Source: Pseudomonas shirazensis (GTDB lineage: Bacteria; Pseudomonadota; Gammaproteobacteria; Pseudomonadales; Pseudomonadaceae). From it: 64,000 bases of DNA. Positions 9,671-18,681 of this stretch are shown piece by piece. Numbering within the stretch: position 1 is the stretch's first letter; each line of letters starts with the position of its first letter. A model generated the notes under the pieces. That model made no database searches. It saw only the letters and a program-made list of their open reading frames with translations, and was not told the DNA's origin. The stretch lies in contig NZ_JABWRD020000001.1 in NCBI RefSeq assembly GCF_014268785.2, forward strand, positions 1,005,001 to 1,069,000. The letters are read 5' to 3'. Made by a program: the position numbers and the translations under genes.

Positions 9671-9701
9671 ACCAGGCCAGCGACCGCGCTGGTCTGGTTT
9701 T
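9671..9701 (+). terminator. Rho-independent terminator after the GH13 gene
   Basis: A 12-bp stem (ACCAGGCCAGCG pairing with CGCTGGTCTGGT, one G-T wobble) encloses a 4-base loop. It is followed by a short T run, 20 bases past the stop codon at 9649. Confidence 0.75.
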
Positions 9702-9787
9702 CCTGAGCGTGGCTAGAAGCCAATCGAACCAAAAAGCTGTCTCTCTGGTCAGGATAAGGGTCTAGTCCAGCACATGAGAATCTGACC

Positions 9788-10015
9788 ATGCATACCTTTA
9801 CCTTGGAATACCTCTTCAACGGCGAGCGCCGCACTCACCAGCTCGAGCTCAAGCAGGTCAAGCTCGCTACCCACGACGCCGCGTTGCACCTGATCATGTT
9901 GCACCATGGTGATGGTGAAAACAGCCTGGTCATGCCTGACGCCGAGGCGACCCCTGCAGAAGTTCTGGAACAAGCGGCGTTGCTTGGCATAACTGAAGTC
10001 AGCGTAGTGTTTTAA
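9788..10015 (+). CDS. Small conserved-looking hypothetical protein (75 aa)
   Basis: The 75-residue frame starts MHTFTLEYLFNGERRTHQLE and ends GITEVSVVF, with no membrane segment, signal or Cys cluster. The alternating hydrophobic and charged pattern and the low-complexity-free composition look like a genuine small alpha/beta domain. I do not recognise the family. It sits between a terminator and the GNAT gene, and a weak GAGAA lies before the ATG. Confidence 0.6.
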   Translation: MHTFTLEYLFNGERRTHQLELKQVKLATHDAALHLIMLHHGDGENSLVMPDAEATPAEVLEQAALLGITEVSVVF

Positions 10016-10092
10016 AGTCCATCAACTGGTAAAAGTACCTTCCGCTGGGCGCCATACAGTACCGGCGTTTGAAATAGCTGAAGGGACTCGTC

Positions 10093-10542
10093 ATGCAGAA
10101 AACAATCAGGCTGGCCAACAGCGCTGATATCGATGCGATTTTCCACATCCGTACAAGCGTTCGAGAAAATCACCTGTCGCGTGAGCAACTGACGCAGATG
10201 GGCATCATCCCGGAAGCCATTCAGCAAGCACTCGCTGATGCCCCGTGCATCTGGATTGCTGAAGTCGAGGGTGTCCCGGCAGGCTTTTCAATGGCTGATA
10301 GCGGTGATGCTTGTGTGTTCGCAGCATTCGTACTGCCCCAGTTCGAGGGGCAGGGCCTGGGTCGCTGCCTTATGGAACGCGCAGAGTGCTTCCTTTTTCA
10401 GCAGCATGAGACGATATGGCTGGAAACCGCGGAGGCCAGTCGCGCCAGCGGTTTTTATCGCAAGCTCGGCTGGCGCTGCGTGGAGCAGTTGCCTGGAGGC
10501 GATATTCGAATGGAGAAGCGCCGGCAGCAGGCTGATACATAG
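10093..10542 (+). CDS. GNAT-family N-acetyltransferase
   Basis: A 149-residue acetyltransferase with the GNAT acetyl-CoA loop visible as VLPQFEGQGLGRCLMERAE (Q/RxxGxG/A type). Flanking strands are AGFSMADSGDACVFAAFVLP and a C-terminal ASGFYRKLGWRCVEQL. It probably acetylates a small amine, but the acceptor cannot be read from the sequence. AAGGGAC lies upstream of the ATG. The decayed LysR sequence begins immediately after its stop codon. Confidence 0.88.
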   Translation: MQKTIRLANSADIDAIFHIRTSVRENHLSREQLTQMGIIPEAIQQALADAPCIWIAEVEGVPAGFSMADSGDACVFAAFVLPQFEGQGLGRCLMERAECFLFQQHETIWLETAEASRASGFYRKLGWRCVEQLPGGDIRMEKRRQQADT

Positions 10543-10945
10543 TTTGCCGGCACCCCTGACTTGATTCACCTGGCGGCTGACACGTTGTTGAGCCTTGAAG
10601 AGCTCCGCCTGCATACGCTCTAGCACCATCGCCCTACACCACAGGGCTTCATTGGCTGGTCAGACTGGCTAAGCGCTTTTGGCAGGGCGATCGCGCAAGA
10701 TACGCCTGGTAAGGTGTTTGATAGCTACCCGCTGATGCTGCAGGCAGCAGTAGCGGGCACGGCGTGGCTCTCGGATGGCGCTACAGTGCGGGAAACTGAT
10801 CGAGGAGGGGGCTTTAATTCAAGTGTGTGCCGAATCCATTCCTCTGCCCGATGCCCTTTCTGTCTACACAGCACAAGGCGCGGCTGAACGGGCTGAAGTG
10901 CAGGCGCTGCTCGCGTGGCTCCGGGAAGAGTTGCTGGAGCGGTAA
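10543..10945 (+). pseudogene. Decayed LysR-type regulator, C-terminal half only
   Basis: Translated with frame changes, this stretch gives the effector-binding half of a GcvA-like LysR regulator. Frame one reads SLEELRLHTL, a TAG at 10621, then QGFIGWSDWLSAFG and GKVFDSYPLMLQAAVAG. After a shift near 10760 it reads GVALGWRYSAG. After a second shift near 10790 it reads KLIEEGALIQVC and DALSVYTAQGAAERAEVQA, ending at TAA 10943-10945. One in-frame stop and two frameshifts make it non-functional. The DNA-binding N-terminal half is absent, and its place is taken by the GNAT gene. The order VFDSYPLMLQAAVAG.GVALGW is typical of LysR family C-termini. Confidence 0.75.
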
Positions 10946-11131
10946 CACCCGCGGGCTGGCCCCGATTAGAGTCAATGGTTGCGACTCCCTGGCCTGTCCA
11001 ATCATCCAGCATGGATGCAAAGCCAGTACCCCACCTGGCGTGTACATAGTAGCGTTGCACATTCGACGAACTGCCACGGTCCGTTGTCTGCCTGCCCACG
11101 GATCGGGCCACTCACGAACTAGGATGTCAGC

Positions 11132-11389
11132 ATGGAACGTGTTCAAGCGGTAAACCAAGCGGCGATTGATGAGGCGCTGATCGTCTTTGCTCGTTATAAG
11201 ATTGGAGCGATCAGGATTTTCGACCTGGAGCGCGCCATGAGTTACGAAGTTGGCGAAGCGTTGGCCAAAAGTGATCTGGTGAGGTTTTCGATTGCCAAGA
11301 TGGCTTCCGGTCGTTATCGCATCAGTGATGAAGGGGAGAACGCCATTACCGAAGCCGGTCGCGCTCGCCTAGAGCGGCTGCGGGGGTAA
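11132..11389 (+). CDS. Small hypothetical protein (85 aa), possible winged-helix fold
   Basis: This 85-residue protein starts MERVQAVNQAAIDEALIVFA and ends ITEAGRARLERLRG. The segment GRYRISDEGENAITEAGRARL resembles the wing and last helix of small winged-helix proteins, but that is only a resemblance. AGGA lies 7 bases before the ATG. The next small ORF follows after 27 bases, so the two are probably co-transcribed. I do not recognise either family. Confidence 0.5.
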   Translation: MERVQAVNQAAIDEALIVFARYKIGAIRIFDLERAMSYEVGEALAKSDLVRFSIAKMASGRYRISDEGENAITEAGRARLERLRG

Positions 11390-11416
11390 GGAGACAAAGC
11401 TTCCTGGGAGCAGCCG

Positions 11417-11653
11417 ATGAGCATACGCAGCCTCGTGAAAAACTTGCCGGCGGACCCTGCCAGACCAGGCTGGGTGCTGGGCTGGGGCGTGCTGCGCGAC
11501 CGCCATCCGTGGCATCTGGTCGATGTGTATGTCGACCAGACTACCGCCAGAATAGAAGCCGAACGCCGCGGCGACAGTTACGTCGTGGAGTTCGGCTCAC
11601 ACCGTATCGGTTCAAGCGATTTCATCTGCGGCGTCAGTTTGCCCGAGGGCTGA
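11417..11653 (+). CDS. Small hypothetical protein (78 aa)
   Basis: A 78-residue product starting MSIRSLVKNLPADPARPG and containing GWGVLRDRHPWHLVDVYVDQ. It has no signal peptide or membrane segment. GGGAGC lies upstream of the ATG with normal spacing. It converges with the autotransporter gene, leaving 24 bases between the stops and no clear terminator. I do not recognise the family. Confidence 0.55.
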   Translation: MSIRSLVKNLPADPARPGWVLGWGVLRDRHPWHLVDVYVDQTTARIEAERRGDSYVVEFGSHRIGSSDFICGVSLPEG

Positions 11654-11677
11654 TGGGCAACCAGGCCGCGGGGGATG

Positions 11678-14600
11678 TTAAAACCGATAGGCAGCGCGCA
11701 GCGACAGCGCATCCGAGCGCGACTGCCGCCCCAGTGCCCGCGTGCCTTGGTAGCCAATCCCGGTGCTCAGCCCCGATGTCCACAGCAGATCCAGCCCGAG
11801 CGATGCAGCCAGGGTGTCGTCACCGAAGCCTTCGGTCGTGATCGTGTAGGTTGAATTGCCAACATCGGCATAGCCCAGGCGGGCGCTTGATTCGGAGTTG
11901 AAGGTGTGGCTGAATTCCAGGCGCGAGCGCAGCGTCAGGTAGGCCCAGCTCAGCGGAATCCCGTACTGGCCACGCAGACCAGCCACGCCCGACACCAGCG
12001 AAAAGCGCTGCTGGGCGTAATCGAGATTGTTGGTATCCGCATTCGACTCCTGATAGCCGTGCAGCCAGGTCGTGGAGGTATCCAGGCGGCCATAGGGCGA
12101 TACCAGCCAGTTCTGGCTTTTCAGCTCGTAGCCAGAGCTTAGTGAGGCAAACAGCTGATCACCGTCGCGGCTGCCTTTGGCGTAGCCGCCGGAGTCAGTC
12201 ACGAAGCGCTCACTGTCGAATTGCAGGCGGCTGTAGCCGAGCAGTGCATCGACAAATACCGCGCTCGGGTGATAACTGGCATAAGCAGCCACGCTGTAGG
12301 ACTTGCCGCGGTTAGTGCTGCCAGCAGAGCCGATATCACTCTTGTCGCTGCCATAGCCAACGCCCACGCCGGCTGTCAGCGCACGGCTCAGGCGAAAGTC
12401 GATCCCGCTGCTGACGCCAATCAGGGTGCTGCTGACCTCGCTGCCGCCGCGCTCGGTATTGCCGAAATCAACATAGCCCCCTGTCCACACCGACACATTG
12501 CCGGTGGCAGGCGCAGTGGCGTCCTGGTCGGTTGAATCTGCATGCATCAGTTGCGGCTGGTCATCAGCCAGCATTTGTGTGGCTGCGAGCAGATCGAGAT
12601 CGGTCTGCTCGCTGTCGGCCGCCTTGCCTGGCTTGTTCCGTGCGTGCGCCTGCGTGGGGTTGAAGCGCAGGTTGAAGGCGTTGCGGTGCCCGTCCGGGCT
12701 ATGCAGTTGCTCAAGACGGTCAGTGAAGTTGGTGACCTGCGCTCGGGCGAACTGCTGAGCACTTTGGGTCTGAGCATTGAGCACGCCGATCACTTCGGCG
12801 TCCTTGCCCGGGTCGGGGCGTGCATTGATCTGCAGCGTCAGTGTTGCAACCTGCGAGACACCCCAGGCATTTGCCAGGGTGAAGCGCAAGGTGACGGTGC
12901 CACTGGCCCTGGCCGCTGCCGTGAATTCAAGGGCGGTCTGGTTCAGGCGTACGCTGCCCAACGCCTGCGACGGTGTGTCGAGCAGGGTTGCAGAGGTGAA
13001 CGGGCCACCGGTCGCGCCCGCAGTCAGGTTCAGGGCGACACTCTGGCCGGCCGCAACCGACGCACTGACATCGGCTGCCTCGGGGGTGACGCCGCTGCTG
13101 ACCAGCGAGTAATTGGCCGTCAGCTGTGTGCCGTTGGCGTCGGTCACGCTGATCGAAAATGAGCCACTGCCGGTTGCAGTCGGCGTGCCGAACAGGCTGC
13201 CGGATACCGGGTCCAGCGTCAGCCCGGCCGGCAGCCCGGCGGCACTGAAGCGATAGGGGCTGACGCCGCCGCTGGCGCTCACATTCTGCCGGTAGACGCT
13301 GCCCACGGTGGCAGCGGGCAACGCGCCGGCTGCCGGCACCAGAACCAGCGTAGCAGGGCTGACAGTGATGGAAACGCTGGCAGCGGCCGAAGTGCCACTG
13401 GCATTGCTGGCACTGTAGCTGAAGCTGTCGCTGCCCGAGAATCCTGCTTGGGGCGTGTAGCGAATGCTGGTGCCACTGGCGACCGCCGTGCCATGCAACG
13501 GCAGCGATGTGACGGTAACGGTGGTAGCAGTGCCACCCGTGAGCCCCAAGGCAATGAGATTGTTCGACGAGTTGGCGGCGACCACTGCGGATACCGCCGC
13601 GACCGTGGGCAAGGCCGTGCCAATGGCCAGCGTGTAGTTGGTAATGCCGGCATTGCCAACATTATCCGTGGCCGTGACTGCAACGCTATAGGCGCCGGCC
13701 AGGGTAGGTGTGCCGCTGATCACTCCGCTGCTGGTGTCGAGGGTCAAGCCGCTCGGCAAGCCGGTCGCGGCATAGTGATAAGGCGCAGTGCCGCCGGATG
13801 CCTGCAGCGAGGTGCTGTAACTGGACGCGACCGTACCGCCGGGGAGCGGGCCGCTGGCCGGGCTGAGTGCAAGCGTCACCGCCGTGACGGTAATGGTCAC
13901 AGTCGCCGGCGCAGAAGTGCCGGCCGCGTTGGTGACGGTGTAACTGAAACTGTCGACCCCGGCGAAGCCCGCTGCAGGCGTATAGCGCAGGGCAAGGCCA
14001 GACGCCGTGGCGGTGCCATGCACGGGCTGGCTGGCAATCGCCGCGCTGTCGGCAGGGCCGCCGGACAGGTTGAGGGTGAGGGCGTTGCCTGTGCTGTTGG
14101 CGGCAACGCTTGCCGATACGGCGCTCGCCACCGGCGCCTGCGCCACGATCGAGAGGGTGTAGTTGGTGGTGGCGGTCGCGCCGTAGGCGTCGGTGACGAT
14201 GACCGATGGCGCGTAGCTGCCGGCAGTGGTGGGCGTCCCGCTGAGCACGCCTGAAGAGGCATTCAGCGACAGCCCAGCTGGCAGTCCGTTGGCTGCGTAG
14301 CCATAGGACGCCGTGCCCCCAGCACTGCTGATGGTCTGGCTGTAACCGCTGCCGACCTGGCCTGTGGGTAATGCACCGGCAGACGGAGTGATGATCAGTG
14401 TTGGTTGCGAAACGGTCACAGTGACCGTCGCCGGCGCAGAAGTGCCTGAGCTGTTGGTCGCGGTATAGGTGAAGGTGTCGCTGCCTGAATAGCCCGCGAC
14501 AGGCGTGTAACTGATGCTGGTTCCGCTCGCCGTGGCTGTGCCATGGCTGGCTGCAGTGGCGACGGCGACCGAACTGGCTGTGCCGGTAATGGCCAGGCTG

Positions 14601-15406
14601 ATCGGGTTGTTTGCGCTGTTGGCACTCACGTTGGCCGTAACCGCACTGGGCTGCGGTGCGGCTTGGGCCCTGTCGATGGTGATGGTGTAGGACTTGGTAG
14701 TAACGCCATCCGCAGCCGTGATCAGCAGTGTGAAGACGTTCGAACCCACTGCGAGGCCGGTGGGCGGGGAAGCGCTGCCTGAGCTTACCGGTGTGCCGTT
14801 CACTGTGACCGTGCTGTTGTTGTCTGTGGTGGTCGGTGTGAGGGAGAGGGTGGTTGTAGCGTTGCCGACCGAAGCGGTGTAGCTGGTGGTGGCCGTGCTG
14901 AAAGCTGGCGTCAGGCTGCCTGTCGACAGTGTCAGGCTGGATAGCGTGGCATCCGTGGATACTGCGCTGAGGCTGGTGCAGTTGAACACCAGGTTGCTGA
15001 TCTGGCCATTGGAGGTGGTAGCCCGAATGGCTGCACCATTGGCCTCCAGACTGCCGGCGGGCACGGTCAAGCTGACCGTGTGCGGCGTATTGGTGCTGCT
15101 GTTCGCTGCGTTGTAGGTCTGAAAACCGGCAAGGCTGTAGCTAGCGAGACTAAGGCTGTCAGCAGCGGTGGGATTGCCCTGGAACGCCGTCCCGCTATCA
15201 CTGAACGTCAGCGTCAGCGCGTCCCCCGGGAGAAAGTCCGAGGCGGGGTATCTGTTTGCACCGAATGACAGCGCAGTCGAACCGGACAAGTTGTTTATCG
15301 CCGTGCAGCCGTTCGACAGCGCAAATACCGGAGCGACGTTGAATACGGTCAATGCGGCCACGGCCACCCCAGCACGCAGCCACTGGCCCAACGTTATACG
15401 GCGCAT
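11678..15406 (-). CDS. Autotransporter adhesin-like protein with repeated Ig-like passenger
   Basis: The protein has 1242 residues. Residues 1-29 form a signal peptide ending NVAPVFA. A short Cys-containing region follows, then a cadherin-like beta-sandwich domain at about 150-245 (TLSSLTLSTGSLTPAFS). Three long units of about 175 residues begin near 248, 425 and 600, and a partial fourth begins near 774. Each long unit has an ASGxxxxYTPxAGFxGxDSFxY block and a PIG-type block, SGGxxxYxxxxGLPxGLxLD..SGxxxGTP. The last 270 residues are an autotransporter beta-barrel that ends in AAYRF with a terminal Phe, as expected for outer-membrane insertion. This is a type V secreted surface protein, probably adhesive. 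The gene is monocistronic. Confidence 0.9.
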   Translation of the reverse strand: MRRITLGQWLRAGVAVAALTVFNVAPVFALSNGCTAINNLSGSTALSFGANRYPASDFLPGDALTLTFSDSGTAFQGNPTAADSLSLASYSLAGFQTYNAANSSTNTPHTVSLTVPAGSLEANGAAIRATTSNGQISNLVFNCTSLSAVSTDATLSSLTLSTGSLTPAFSTATTSYTASVGNATTTLSLTPTTTDNNSTVTVNGTPVSSGSASPPTGLAVGSNVFTLLITAADGVTTKSYTITIDRAQAAPQPSAVTANVSANSANNPISLAITGTASSVAVATAASHGTATASGTSISYTPVAGYSGSDTFTYTATNSSGTSAPATVTVTVSQPTLIITPSAGALPTGQVGSGYSQTISSAGGTASYGYAANGLPAGLSLNASSGVLSGTPTTAGSYAPSVIVTDAYGATATTNYTLSIVAQAPVASAVSASVAANSTGNALTLNLSGGPADSAAIASQPVHGTATASGLALRYTPAAGFAGVDSFSYTVTNAAGTSAPATVTITVTAVTLALSPASGPLPGGTVASSYSTSLQASGGTAPYHYAATGLPSGLTLDTSSGVISGTPTLAGAYSVAVTATDNVGNAGITNYTLAIGTALPTVAAVSAVVAANSSNNLIALGLTGGTATTVTVTSLPLHGTAVASGTSIRYTPQAGFSGSDSFSYSASNASGTSAAASVSITVSPATLVLVPAAGALPAATVGSVYRQNVSASGGVSPYRFSAAGLPAGLTLDPVSGSLFGTPTATGSGSFSISVTDANGTQLTANYSLVSSGVTPEAADVSASVAAGQSVALNLTAGATGGPFTSATLLDTPSQALGSVRLNQTALEFTAAARASGTVTLRFTLANAWGVSQVATLTLQINARPDPGKDAEVIGVLNAQTQSAQQFARAQVTNFTDRLEQLHSPDGHRNAFNLRFNPTQAHARNKPGKAADSEQTDLDLLAATQMLADDQPQLMHADSTDQDATAPATGNVSVWTGGYVDFGNTERGGSEVSSTLIGVSSGIDFRLSRALTAGVGVGYGSDKSDIGSAGSTNRGKSYSVAAYASYHPSAVFVDALLGYSRLQFDSERFVTDSGGYAKGSRDGDQLFASLSSGYELKSQNWLVSPYGRLDTSTTWLHGYQESNADTNNLDYAQQRFSLVSGVAGLRGQYGIPLSWAYLTLRSRLEFSHTFNSESSARLGYADVGNSTYTITTEGFGDDTLAASLGLDLLWTSGLSTGIGYQGTRALGRQSRSDALSLRAAYRF
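13085..14660 (-). repeat. Tandem coding repeats (3 long units plus a partial fourth) inside the autotransporter gene
   Basis: Each unit is about 525 bases and encodes a cadherin/VCBS-like Ig block followed by a putative-Ig (PIG) block. The recurring landmarks HGTA.ASG...YTP.AG and SGTP..AG mark the unit phase. The units have diverged, so expansion is old rather than a recent slippage event. Boundaries are estimated from the translated pattern. Confidence 0.7.
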
Positions 15407-15750
15407 TTATCACCCGGTGCTTAGGCTTTTATCAAGCAGTTATTGGTAGCTGGCGAAACGGATAACGCCGGTGTCTTGCCATGAATACTCACTACAGCCT
15501 CAGAGCTGTTAGATAGAGCAGGGCGCCGAGAGGGGCCAGGATGGCGCTTGGTCAGTCGCTCTGAGGGATATCGGCACGTGCGTACCGAACTTGACGCCTT
15601 GCCGTTGAGGAACGCGATATTTCGCGCCTTCATTTTCACCGTTAAAGCGAAAGTGTTGCCGGAATGCGGGGGTTTTTCTGCGGGGTTTGCCAGGTGAAGA
15701 TCATCGCCAAGGACCAGGTGGGTCCCAAAGCTCATTATTCTGGAGAACTT
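15407..15750. promoter_or_regulatory. Divergent intergenic region without a gene
   Basis: These 344 bases separate the autotransporter start from the ABM-domain gene. Open frames here are unconvincing in composition and lack ribosome-binding sites. The promoters of both flanking genes should be here. I see no strong palindrome or hairpin. Confidence 0.4.
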
Positions 15751-16062
15751 ATGATGGATGCATCCGCCAAAGCGTTGGTATCAATTGCCGTACTCAAGGC
15801 CAAGCCTGGTCAACGAAAAGCCTTGAAGGATGCACTGCTGGCGTTGGTCGAACCGACCCGTGCCGAGCCGGGCAACCTGGACTACGTATTGTTCGAGCTG
15901 CGTGATGAGCGTGGCACGTTTTACATGCGCGAGGCCTTCGCAGATCAGGCGGCACTCGACGCGCATTTCGCCATGCCGTATTTCCAGCACTTTGCTGGCA
16001 TCGCTGATGATCTGCTGGCTGAGCCATTGCAACTGATCTTCCTTGAGCAGGTGTCGGCGTAG
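15751..16062 (+). CDS. ABM-domain monooxygenase (putative quinol monooxygenase type)
   Basis: This 103-residue antibiotic-biosynthesis-monooxygenase-fold protein shows AVLKAKPGQRKALKDALLAL, EPGNLDYVLFELRDE and MREAFADQAALDAHFAMPYF, the typical ABM pattern. Relatives such as YgiN oxidise quinols or act in small aromatic metabolism. The specific substrate is unknown. The open frame extends to 15664, but ATG 15751 has TGGAGAACTT directly upstream and matches the family length. It stands alone. Confidence 0.85.
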   Translation: MMDASAKALVSIAVLKAKPGQRKALKDALLALVEPTRAEPGNLDYVLFELRDERGTFYMREAFADQAALDAHFAMPYFQHFAGIADDLLAEPLQLIFLEQVSA

Positions 16063-16197
16063 CATGTCGTTTCGCGATATGACCGGTGCGCATCGACGTT
16101 GAACTATTCATGACGCCTGTCACCCTAACCTTGTGCAGCTATCTACCGGCTCAGGCAGACCCTGAGCCTCCCCACTGACACACGAAGGTTTGACGAC

Positions 16198-16446
16198 ATG
16201 AAGAGTGAACAGGTTGAAGGCGTAGTAGAACAAGTTGCCGGTAAAGCCCAGAGCGCTGTCGGGAAACTGTTTGGTGATTCCAGCCTCGAGGCAGAGGGTG
16301 CGGGCCGCCAGGCATGCGGTCAAGTGACCCAGGCCTACGGCGATGCAATGAACAGTGTGTCCACCTTCGTCAAAGAAAAGCCAGTGACTGCGATGGCTAT
16401 TGGCGCGATTGCCCTGTTGGTGCTGGATCGCGTTCTGCGCCGCTGA
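16198..16446 (+). CDS. CsbD-like stress protein with C-terminal membrane helix
   Basis: An 82-residue protein. The N-terminal half (MKSEQVEGVVEQVAGKAQSA) has the CsbD-type repeated G-K-Q-x-x-G pattern. The C-terminal half has a hydrophobic helix, AMAIGAIALLVLDRVLRR, that ends in positive charges. Members of this group rise in stationary phase or under osmotic or oxidative stress, and the molecular function is unknown. ACGAAGG lies upstream of the ATG. A hairpin follows about 110 bases after the stop. Confidence 0.8.
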   Translation: MKSEQVEGVVEQVAGKAQSAVGKLFGDSSLEAEGAGRQACGQVTQAYGDAMNSVSTFVKEKPVTAMAIGAIALLVLDRVLRR

Positions 16447-16774
16447 GTCCAGGCAGGAGCTTCTAGTAATTTTCCCGGTTAGCCGTTGAATGCGAGAGGC
16501 ACTGCTTGAGCTTCCGCGAGCTCCAGCATTAAACACAATCTATACTACTGCTGGGCCTCCGCCTGATTAGCCGGAGGCTCAATTGTTTGCGCACCTCCTT
16601 GAACCATCCGTTAGCACACCGCGAGGAATCTGCTGTCCTGCAGGAAAGCAGGCCATGAGCAAAAGGGATATGATCCGGTGAGTTCCAAGGCCGCTCGCGC
16701 TGACAGTGTTAAGGACTGTGGAGTAGGGCAGTAACACACACATCGGATAACCTGCCGGAGCGGAAGGTGCAGTA
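16447..16774. promoter_or_regulatory. Intergenic region with a hairpin (16555-16578), no gene seen
   Basis: In these 328 bases the only structure I can support is the inverted repeat GCCTCCG-N10-CGGAGGC. It lacks a T-tract and may be a weak terminator for the CsbD gene. The AraC promoter should lie between it and 16774. Confidence 0.4.
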
Positions 16775-17503
16775 ATGTTTTTGAGCCTCGAAGTGCGCAG
16801 CTATGAGCGGGACACCCCTCACCATCACCACGATCACGCTCAATTGGTCCTGCCGATTCGCGGCCGAATGGACATAGACGTAAACGGTCGCGGCGGCTGC
16901 ATCGATCAGTCATTGGCGGCACTTGTGGAACCTGGCTCAGAACACTCGCAAGACTGCGACATTGACAGCCGCTTTTTGGTCCTGGACTGCGCGCCTTCCA
17001 CGCTGGAAACGCTCCACATCGAGCGCTTTGCTCGAAACATCTATGTACCGATTCCTCCCGCAACGCGTCGCCTCATCGAGTTCGCCGAGTTGATAGGTAA
17101 CGCGCAACTGTCCATCGCAACCTGCCAGCTGGGGCCTTTGCTGTTGTCCTCCCTGAGCCCGGACATTGCCAATTTCACCGACCCTATGGAGCGGTTGATT
17201 GGTCGTCTTCGGAGCAATCCTGCAGCCCATTGGAACAATGAAGCAATGGCGCGGTTTGCCAACATGAGCGTGAGCCAGCTGCACCAGCGATTCCGGCAAG
17301 TGTTCGACATGAGCCCGCAGGCGTGGTTGACCGAGTTGCGGGTGCAGGAAGCGCAGCGATGGTTACGTGGAACTGCCTTGCCCATTGCTGAAATAGCCTT
17401 GCGTGCGGGCTTCAGCGACCAGGCATCGCTGACACGCACCATGCAGCGCCTGAAAGCCACGACCCCGGCGGCCTACCGTCGTGCGGAGCAACAGCCTGGG
17501 TAA
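16775..17503 (+). CDS. AraC-family transcriptional regulator
   Basis: A 242-residue regulator. The N-terminal half is a cupin-like sensor domain with a histidine cluster, PHHHHDHAQLVLPIRGRMD, typical of AraC proteins with a small ligand-binding beta barrel. The C-terminal half has the two HTH motifs, MARFANMSVSQLHQRFRQVF and LPIAEIALRAGFSDQASLTR, which ends in the canonical GFSD region. GGAAGG lies 7 bases before the ATG. The EamA exporter gene starts 79 bases downstream on the same strand and is the most obvious target (inference). Confidence 0.88.
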   Translation: MFLSLEVRSYERDTPHHHHDHAQLVLPIRGRMDIDVNGRGGCIDQSLAALVEPGSEHSQDCDIDSRFLVLDCAPSTLETLHIERFARNIYVPIPPATRRLIEFAELIGNAQLSIATCQLGPLLLSSLSPDIANFTDPMERLIGRLRSNPAAHWNNEAMARFANMSVSQLHQRFRQVFDMSPQAWLTELRVQEAQRWLRGTALPIAEIALRAGFSDQASLTRTMQRLKATTPAAYRRAEQQPG

Positions 17504-17582
17504 AAAATCCCGCAGTTAACGACAATACGCACCGCATCAGCTGCTCCAGACTTCACCCATCAAGTTTTGGAGCGCGGGTGAA

Positions 17583-18539
17583 ATGGGTGCGGATCGATTA
17601 TTGCTCAAGGGTCTCTTCTACGGCGTGTGTGCGGGCTTGTGCTGGGGGGTGATTTTCCTCGGCCCACAGCTGACCCTCGAACTGAGCGGGCTGCAATTCG
17701 CCGTGCTGAGGTTTCTTTGTTACGGCGTGATTTCGGCGGTGCTGCTCGGACCTCGCTGGAAGCGAGTTTGCGCCAAGCTCACCCTGGCAGACTGGAAGTC
17801 ACTGTTCTGGCTCAGCCTGATCGGCAACCTCATCTACTACACGCTGGTCGGCACCGGTGTGCAGCTGGTTGGCATAGCTACAACTTCTTTGATTGTCGGG
17901 CTGATTCCAGTACTCATCACACTGGCAGGTCGGCATGACGAAAATGCCGTTGCGCTGCACAAGCTGGTGCCTTCGCTGTGCTGCTGCGTAGGCGGAGTTA
18001 CGCTCATCAGTTGGCATGCAATTACCTACGGCGACCGAACCGATATCCTCACCAACATCGCAGGGATTCTGTGCGCGGCGGGCGCGTTAGTGACTTGGAG
18101 CTGGTTCGCGGTGAGTAACGCTCGGCGTCTGGTTGAGGTGGCCAGCGTTTCCTCCAATGACTGGGCTCTGCTGACTGGGGTCATGACGGGTGCCCAGTCA
18201 CTGTTCCTGGCGCTTCCTGTATTGGGGTGGCAGACCGGCTCGCACGACAGCGCTGAATGGGTGGATTTTCTGCTGGTAGCTGGCGGAGTGGCTTTTCTGT
18301 CTTCCGTGGTGGGCGGCGCTTGCTGGAACCAGGCGAGCCGGCTTCTACCCTTAGCACTGAGCGGGCAAGTGCTCGTGATAGAGACATTGGCGGCGCTGCT
18401 TATTGGCTTTTTATGGGAGCATCGGCTTCCTGACCCATACGAAATTGCAGCAATGGCGCTGCTGGTTACAGGTGTTGTCTGGTGTCTGAATTGTCACCGG
18501 ACTCAGCATCACGGGGATAGCCGGGTCATCCCGCTTTAG
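17583..18539 (+). CDS. EamA/DMT-family transporter
   Basis: This 318-residue membrane protein has about ten hydrophobic segments arranged as two EamA halves. It starts GLFYGVCAGLCWGVIFLGPQ, with the second half around residue 155. DMT members mostly export metabolites or amino acids, but nothing here fixes the substrate. TGGAGC lies upstream of the ATG. It follows the AraC regulator gene, the arrangement expected when an AraC protein senses a compound and induces its exporter. Confidence 0.85.
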   Translation: MGADRLLLKGLFYGVCAGLCWGVIFLGPQLTLELSGLQFAVLRFLCYGVISAVLLGPRWKRVCAKLTLADWKSLFWLSLIGNLIYYTLVGTGVQLVGIATTSLIVGLIPVLITLAGRHDENAVALHKLVPSLCCCVGGVTLISWHAITYGDRTDILTNIAGILCAAGALVTWSWFAVSNARRLVEVASVSSNDWALLTGVMTGAQSLFLALPVLGWQTGSHDSAEWVDFLLVAGGVAFLSSVVGGACWNQASRLLPLALSGQVLVIETLAALLIGFLWEHRLPDPYEIAAMALLVTGVVWCLNCHRTQHHGDSRVIPL

Positions 18540-18681
18540 GAAGCGCACCGGGTGAGCAATGGCAGCTACTGCCACATGACGGATCACGCTCAATGTCGCA
18601 CTGACTGTTAGACACCACCATGGCTTCGCCAGCTCAAGCCGTATCGATGATCTCCAAGCGGCTCCTGGCCGGTGCGTCAAC

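Noticed and set aside
12542-14254. Long rightward frames inside the autotransporter gene
   Set aside because: Antisense frames of a repetitive GC-rich gene, with biased composition and no domain.
13085-14660. Possible CRISPR-like or microsatellite array in the autotransporter
   Set aside because: The repeats are coding, long (about 525 bases) and diverged, with no short direct repeats and spacers.
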